16,849 nucleotides of DNA, from NCBI GenBank assembly GCA_000697335.1, contig JNEM01010747.1, positions 1 through 16,849 on the forward strand, given 5' to 3'. Made by a program: the position numbers and the translations under genes. The DNA comes from Conidiobolus incongruus B7586. Lineage: Eukaryota; Entomophthoromycota; Entomophthoromycetes; Entomophthorales; Conidiobolaceae. Shown piece after piece: positions 11,441 through 16,849 of the stretch (its first letter is position 1; every line of letters begins with the position of its first letter). The notes under the pieces were generated by a model. That model was given only the letters and a program-made list of their open reading frames with translations. It did no database searches and was not told the DNA's origin.

Positions 11441-11449
11441 ATATTTATA
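11441..11449 (-). promoter_or_regulatory. Possible TATA box of the intact peptidase gene
   Basis: TATAAATAT on the minus strand lies 37 bases upstream of the chosen ATG at 11404. If used, the 5' leader would be very short, about 5-10 bases. In DNA this AT-rich such a match is expected by chance, and the broken copy has no clear counterpart. Confidence 0.3.
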
Positions 11450-13195
11450 GATTACTTAAAATTTGTTAAACATTTTTAATTACGGAATTATGCTAATTTA
11501 TGCACTATCTTTGGTATAATTCTTTTGAATGAAACTATTTAATTATGTATTTGACCTTGAAAAATGCTTCTTCAATATGCAAAATAATAAATTAACATTA
11601 TTTTAATTACTAATTATCAATTTTTTGGTATACAAAATATATGTTTAATCACCAGCACTTTCATTATTTAATACTATTCAATTTATTTCTATACTTATCA
11701 TATTCATGAGTTGAAGTTTAATTATTTGCTCAAAATTTATATTTTTTTTTCATTCAAAAATTGATATCAATTATTCAAAGTTGGAATAGCTAAATTATCA
11801 GAAGAAAATTAGATGATAGATTATCTTAAATATATCCCAAATCATATAATTGATACTAATTCAAAATTAAAATTATGTTTTTAATAATAGTAAAAGTTAT
11901 AAATTATAAATTACAATATATTTCTTATCAAAGAAATATGATTATTCATTATTTATTTTTATAACCAATAATTGTGATTAATCAAGTTACAATATCCCAA
12001 TAATAAATAATTGATAAAACCATTTTTAATATTGCTCCTTATGTCATTTTTCAAATATAAAAACCAGTCGATTTCAAGGTATTAGTTGAATAAAGTAAAT
12101 AATTTCCAAAATATATGATTTTTGTAGAGTTTTGAGATTAAATATTATAAATAATTAAAAAATTTATTTATCTTAATAATTTTCTATTATAGATTGAACA
12201 AAATTCTAATCAACAATTCAAACATAAATTAATTTGAACAGAAATGATATTATCTAACTATTGCTATATAAATTGTATAATGTGTATTCAGATATCAGTA
12301 AAGCTATTATAAGCTATTTTATTTTTATATTATATTCAATCAATTGAAAAGGTATGTATGAATTTGATAGCGCATAAATTATCATAATGATTCAATATTA
12401 CCAATGCATGAAGTGTTTATAAGACTAAATTTCCATCATATTGTCTCCATTCATAGGCGAAAAAATTGAATTTTATTAAAATTATTAATAATTAATTAAG
12501 TCTAACTGGATTTATTATTGCTGATCTCTCAAAATTTAAACGATTAAGTGAAAATCGGTTTAAATTTAATTAATATTTTTAATCCAGTAGCATTATTACA
12601 AGGTATATGAAAATGATAAACCATCATATATGAAAACAGATAATAATAAATTGGTTTGATTAAGTATTTATACCATTTAATTAGAATGAGAATACATTAA
12701 TTATTGATCTATTAGAAAATTTTTATTCATAATATCATCAATTATATTTTTATTTAGATATATTTAAAACAAGCATATTTTTAGAAATAGTGATATATTT
12801 ATGATAATTATATCGAAATATTTTAGTATTTTATGATATCGCTAATTCTGGAATATGAAAACTCAATTCTATACAGAAAATTTGTTTTAAATTAAATTAA
12901 TATACCAATTAATCAAAATTTTTTAATAAACATAAATAACAGATATTTGTGGATTGTATTATTCAACGATTATATTTACTAAGAATAATATAATCAATAT
13001 ATTTCTTTTCCACAAAATAGCATTAAATGAACTTTAAATTCTGCAAATATAGCTTAAAATAATATATTTCATATTGTTGTATCTATTGTACCATTTTATT
13101 ATAATACATTTAATACTAAATTTCAAATCACATTAATTAATTTTGCAAATTATTATATTTATTGTATTTTATAATGTTTTTTAAATAAAGATGGT
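11450..13195. other. Intergenic DNA upstream of the intact peptidase
   Basis: About 1.75 kb with no open frame of note. At 12265-12272 there is TATATAAA, and at 12352-12357 a GTATGT preceded by GAAAAG, which could be a promoter and 5' splice donor of a plus-strand leader exon, but no coding exon follows in the window. Otherwise there is nothing recognisable. Confidence 0.5.
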
Positions 13196-13516
13196 TGTAA
13201 GAATAGTATTTGTAATATGATTTAGTAAATTATTTATTAAAAGTGCTCTTTAATATATTGGGACTATATGTCTTAGAGCTGACTTATAGTTGAGACATTG
13301 GTAGAAAATTCAAAAAAAACTTTTTCCTCTGTTTATCAATTATGGGTTTAAATAATTTATTCAGTGAATGATATAGGATTTGATTGAAATCTAACAAAGA
13401 GAAGAAATAGAACTAAGAATATCCTTTAATTATGGATTAAAAAAGCCATTATCAGCAATAGATAATATAGTCTTAACAGTCAAATCAAAACAGATGGGTA
13501 TTTTCAAAATATAACA
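13196..13516. repeat. Left LTR-like direct repeat
   Basis: About 321 bases that align colinearly with 15375-15694, with anchors such as AGTAAATTATTTATTAA, TGGGTTTAAATA, GTGAATGATAT and ATCTAACAAAGAG. It starts at a TG and ends at ...ATAACA. The TTTAAATA block in the middle could be a TATA-like element of an LTR promoter. Confidence 0.65.
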
Positions 13517-14029
13517 ATAGCAATTTTAATATATATTTGTATAATAATTGAGTTCAAATGATGAAAGTTATTGGAAAGAGTTATGGTAAAATTAGTAAAA
13601 GAAGATTATTATATATTTATTAAAAGTTGGAATAATTTATTATAATTCAATATTATAATAAAGAGGTTATTATATATTTGAATAATAATATTGGGTTGCT
13701 TTAGATATTAAATTTATTTCAAGTTTTAATAACAAATCTAGAAAGTCATTTTTTAATCTTAAAAGCTAGTATTTATGTTATCACTTTTTAAAATGCAAAA
13801 TAAAGTTTATTTTCATATATTTTATGAAAATTATTACTAACCACAATAATATCAATATAAATTATTTTTGATTAATTATTAATATTATAATTGTTTCAGT
13901 TAATATAAAACTATAATTATTAATTAATATAGTAATAGATATGGAATGAAAAAATAATAAATTTTGTTTAATTAGAGATAAAAAATATTTCAATATTTGA
14001 TAATATAATATTAGTGTAGAAATTAAATA

Positions 14030-15308
14030 ATGGCACAATTTTAAGATTAAAATTAAACTAATAAATTAATAAATAAAATATAAAAATTAATAAATAATAT
14101 AAAATTAATAAACTCTTTTATTATTAATAACTCTTTTCTATACTTTTGGTAAGCTTCTAATACCTAAAAAATAGTTCTTTTTATTAAAGACTGAAATTTG
14201 ATGTTTTACAAACCAATTTAATTTATTTGCAGGAATTTTTTTCCTTGCAAGCTGTTTTTTTAATTGTCTAAAACAATTATAATTATATAAGTTATAATCA
14301 AGTGATTAAACTAGATGTGGTAACTCCCTCTAATTTTTTTTATATAAAAAATCTTTTATAGCTTTAGCTTTATATATTTTGCAATTACCATATAAAATAA
14401 TAGGTGTCTTCAATTTATATTAAAAACACTATTTAGAAATTATTTTATTTAAAAAGATAATATATAACTTACTATTAATTAATTTACCTTGAGGTATTGA
14501 ATAAGAAAACTATATATTATTATAATCTATTATAATAATTAATATTTGCTTATATTTAAAATATTTATTCATTAGAATTTATAGAGGGGATTGATTTAAC
14601 TTAACTTAATATCTTGTTTTATTTTTAAATAAAAGATTATATAAAGAAATTTAAGATTCATTAATTATAAGTATTCATTGTAAAAACCTTTGTTTTTAGT
14701 TATACTTTAATAAGTTTAGTTTAGCTATAGTTATTCTAATTTTCTTTTAGGCTTCTGTTAAATTATAAGATATTTATTTTATATTTTTATCAATTAATCT
14801 AAATTTAAACTTAAGTAAATATAATATACTTATATAATTAATATTAAAATACTTTAATAGTTCTCTAACAGAAATAAAGAGGTATTTCTTTATATATTTT
14901 TTTACTCTATTAGTAAGTAAAAAAATAATAGTAGAAATTAATCTTTTAGATTTTAATAAATTTTAAATAATGTCCCTTCTAGCTTTAAAATCACAAATCT
15001 AGTGATATATGGTAGTTTTAAATAAAACACCATCTCCATAAGCTATTTACAAGTTTTAAATAATTTTAAAGGGTTTATGGTTAAGTTTTAAAGATACAAA
15101 AATGAAAGCCTTTTGATAATCATAATCTAATTTAAGCATGATTAAATTTAAGTATAAATTGTAAAATCAAAATATTTTAATAAAAAAATAATTAAAATTG
15201 AATATATATATAGTTTGAAAATATTTATTTTCCTATATATTATATATATATATAATCTTTCAAAATATATAATATATTTGAAAGATCAGAAATAAAAAAA
15301 TTTGCCAT
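14030..15308 (-). mobile_element. Decayed mariner transposon (DD34D), right copy
   Basis: This mariner remnant of 1279 bases is close to the usual 1.3 kb of the family. On the minus strand, pieces of the transposase are plain: YGDGVLFKTTIYH and DFKARRDII in the N-terminal helix-turn-helix region (about 14960-15050), ISVRELLKYFNI (about 14841-14876), KAKAIKDFL, SLDYNLYNYNCFRQLKKQL and GIRSLPK near the C-terminus (about 14141-14163). All three catalytic positions have been lost: Asn at 14660-14662, Gly at 14387-14389 and Asn at 14282-14284. The spacing of 90 and 34 residues between them is nevertheless exact, and this half stays in one frame despite many stops. The ends look like inverted repeats: ATGGCACAATTTT at the left after TA at 14028-14029, and AAAATTTGCCAT at the right. 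The element lies inside the LTR-like element at 13196-15694, so it probably inserted there. It is dead. Confidence 0.9.
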
Positions 15309-15374
15309 TTCTTAATTTCCATACTAGTAAAATAGGTTTTGCATTTTATAGTAAGTTTTATATTTAATGATCAT

Positions 15375-15694
15375 TGTTAGAAAAAAATTATAATATGATT
15401 AGTAAATTATTTATTAATCCTGCTCTTTAACATATCAGGATTATATGTCTGAAAACTTACTGTTGAGATATCATAACAGAATATTTAGAAAAAAAACCTC
15501 TTTTCTATCTTTATCACTTTTGGGTTTAAATAGTTGATTCAATGAATGATATGGGATTTGGTTAAAATCTAACAAAGAGGATAAAGAGAACAAAAAGTAT
15601 CCTTTAACTATAGACTGACAAAACCTGCTCAAAATAGAAGTAATATTGGTTTAACTATCAAACTGGGATGGACAGTTAATTTTGAAATACAACA
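15375..15694. repeat. Right LTR-like direct repeat
   Basis: About 320 bases beginning TGTTAGAA and ending ...ATACAACA, in the same orientation as 13196-13516 and sharing its conserved blocks, including TGGGTTTAAATAG and AAATCTAACAAAGAGG. The TG...CA ends and same-orientation pairing are what suggest an LTR. No third copy was seen in the window. Confidence 0.65.
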
Positions 15695-16261
15695 CAGGGT
15701 TAAATAGTTATTATATAAATTAAATAAGAAAAAATTTCAAATATTGAAAATTGATAAATGAACTTAATATGATTAAAAAAATTAATTTTTTAATTGATTC
15801 ATGAAACACTAAATATCAATTATTAAAATTTATCTAATCAGATTTTAATGAATTTGCAGTTTGTTGAATTCAGAATCAAAAATTAAAATGAGATTGAGAT
15901 ATAATCATTTAATAATGATTGTATCATTTGAAAAATATGAATTTTATTAGATCTATTAAATTAATAGATGTATAAGAGTTTAAAATGCATGTTTATCGAG
16001 AGAATTGATTTTGCTGGAAATCAAATAAATATTTTAATGCGAGAAATTTGATACTCTGAGAGATTAATCATTATAATAATGATTAATAGTTTATCGCATG
16101 AAAAGTTGAATATATTCAATCATCATATTGAAATAATTTTCAAAGCTTTGATCTTTACCTAGTTGAAAGTAATAAAAATCTTTATATCGAATAATTTATA
16201 ATGCATTCATTACTATTGCTGTAATTCGAGATTCAAAAAAGGTCAAGCAAATATTGTAATA
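15695..16261. other. Intergenic DNA downstream of the FAD oxidoreductase gene
   Basis: About 570 bases between the right LTR-like repeat and the terminal TAA of the oxidoreductase gene. There is no coding sequence and no clear polyadenylation signal. Confidence 0.5.
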
Positions 16262-16849
16262 TTAAGCAAGAGGAATAAGTAGTTTAAAGTTGAATCAGTT
16301 GTTCGGGTCATATTTCTCCTTGGAACGCTTGAGGCGATTACAGTTCTTATCAGAGTATTTCCTGAAATTACCTGCTTTGACATCGATGAAGCTTTGGAAT
16401 GATTCTTTTGAGAGCATTTTGTCAATGCATCGTTGGAAATAAGTTTCACTCTAGTCTTCATCAGCCTTATCCAACTTATCTGGATGGTAGTCTCCAATGA
16501 GTTGAATAGAGTAGAGGGGTTTGTGACGATGAATCAAGGCTGTATCAGTACGTGACTTTTTGTTGAGAGCACCTCCTTGCATATCGAAAAGGACTAGGTA
16601 TTCATCAGGTCCGTCCAAAATAACCTGCTTCCATTCCTTTATTTCTTCATCATTTAATTTGCGATCAACATAAGCTGATTTAGCTCTAAAGAATTTCTTA
16701 GGCATGAGATCATGAGTGACTTTGGTTAATGATTCAACTTTAGCATTTTCTAATTCACTTAAATCAATGATCATTTGAATAAAGCTAGTATCAAAGCGGA
16801 ATTCCTTATTCCAGTGAGGGATTGGGAATGCTTTCTGAATACTCTTAAT
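16262..16849 (-). pseudogene. 3' part of a berberine-bridge-type FAD oxidoreductase gene, broken
   Basis: The minus strand reads 195 codons and a terminal TAA, and continues past the window edge, so the FAD-binding N-terminal half is not visible. The fragment corresponds to the C-terminal substrate domain plus the BBE motif of secreted flavoprotein oxidases (berberine bridge enzyme and glucooligosaccharide oxidase relatives). Marks are HRHKPLYSIQL, then NCNRLKRSKEKYDPNN followed by FNF near the end, matching the family pattern N-x-x-RL-x-x-x-K-x-KYDP-x-N-x-F. Two in-frame stops interrupt it. A TAG at 16451-16453 sits between ADED and SETYF, where relatives commonly have Trp. A TGA at 16295-16297 sits between DPNN and FNF, where a hydrophobic residue is usual. 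The reading frame otherwise runs through both without a shift. The gene is therefore probably a recent pseudogene. The substrate cannot be told from this fragment. An alternative is a short exon structure that skips the stops, but no convincing splice sites flank them. Confidence 0.8.

Larger units (their letters stand above)
13196..15694. mobile_element. Fossil LTR-type element with a mariner nested inside
   Basis: Two direct repeats of about 320 bases (13196-13516 and 15375-15694) flank an interior of about 1.86 kb. Each repeat starts with TG and ends with CA, with short TGTT/AACA-like inverted ends, as LTRs do. Most of the interior is the mariner copy at 14030-15308; only about 580 bases (13517-14029 and 15309-15374) could belong to the element itself. 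I see no gag or pol coding, no clear primer-binding site, no purine tract and no certain target-site duplication. It is therefore either a heavily reduced element or a small non-autonomous one of the TRIM kind. The two end repeats look only about 70-75% alike by eye, so the insertion is old. The family (copia or gypsy) cannot be told. A chance pair of dispersed repeats is the alternative. Confidence 0.55.

Noticed and set aside
13191-15700. A five-base target-site duplication around the LTR-type element (ATGGT at 13191-13195 against AGGGT at 15696-15700)
   Set aside because: It has one mismatch and requires moving the right end off its CA by one base; too weak to claim.
16243-16497. Minus-strand open frame of 84 codons
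   Set aside because: It overlaps the FAD oxidoreductase in another frame; the BBE motif is in the frame that ends at 16262, not in this one.
1-16849. CRISPR arrays, tRNA or rRNA genes, and bacterial operon features
   Set aside because: I found no regularly spaced repeats, no tRNA box pattern and no ribosomal RNA stretches, and gene structure and spacing are eukaryotic.

Overview
The window is a very AT-rich stretch of a eukaryotic nuclear genome. By eye the non-coding DNA has a GC content of only about 15-20%, and the gene bodies are clearly richer. Long intergenic spacers, intronless genes for secreted enzymes, short fungal-style signal peptides and decayed mariner transposons fit an AT-rich early-diverging fungus, for example an entomophthoralean of the Conidiobolus kind. 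That assignment is inference. The aerobic FAD oxidoreductase argues against the equally AT-rich anaerobic gut fungi.

Layout from left to right: AT-rich sequence with two less AT-biased unassigned patches (about 1-2691); a decayed mariner transposon on the minus strand (about 2692-3954); a broken secreted prolyl oligopeptidase gene (minus, 4840-7069); a 2.1 kb spacer; an intact paralogue of the same peptidase (minus, 9176-11404); a 1.8 kb spacer; an old LTR-type element with two direct end repeats (about 13196-15694) that contains a second decayed mariner copy (about 14030-15308, minus); and the 3' part of a berberine-bridge-type FAD oxidoreductase gene (minus, 16262 to beyond the right edge) that also carries in-frame stops.

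Only one of the three host genes, the peptidase at 9176-11404, looks functional. It is a full-length S9A serine peptidase with all catalytic and several substrate-contact residues and an N-terminal signal peptide, so an exported enzyme cutting peptides after proline is likely.

The strongest unusual signal is the relation between the two peptidase copies. Their catalytic-domain DNA is a mosaic of near-identical tracts (193 of 194 bases in the longest) separated by blocks diverged even at synonymous sites, at one constant offset of 4336 bases. This points to patchy gene conversion between an intact gene and a dead neighbour. I found no convincing novel multi-gene system; the region reads as birth-and-death evolution of secreted-enzyme genes in transposon-littered DNA.
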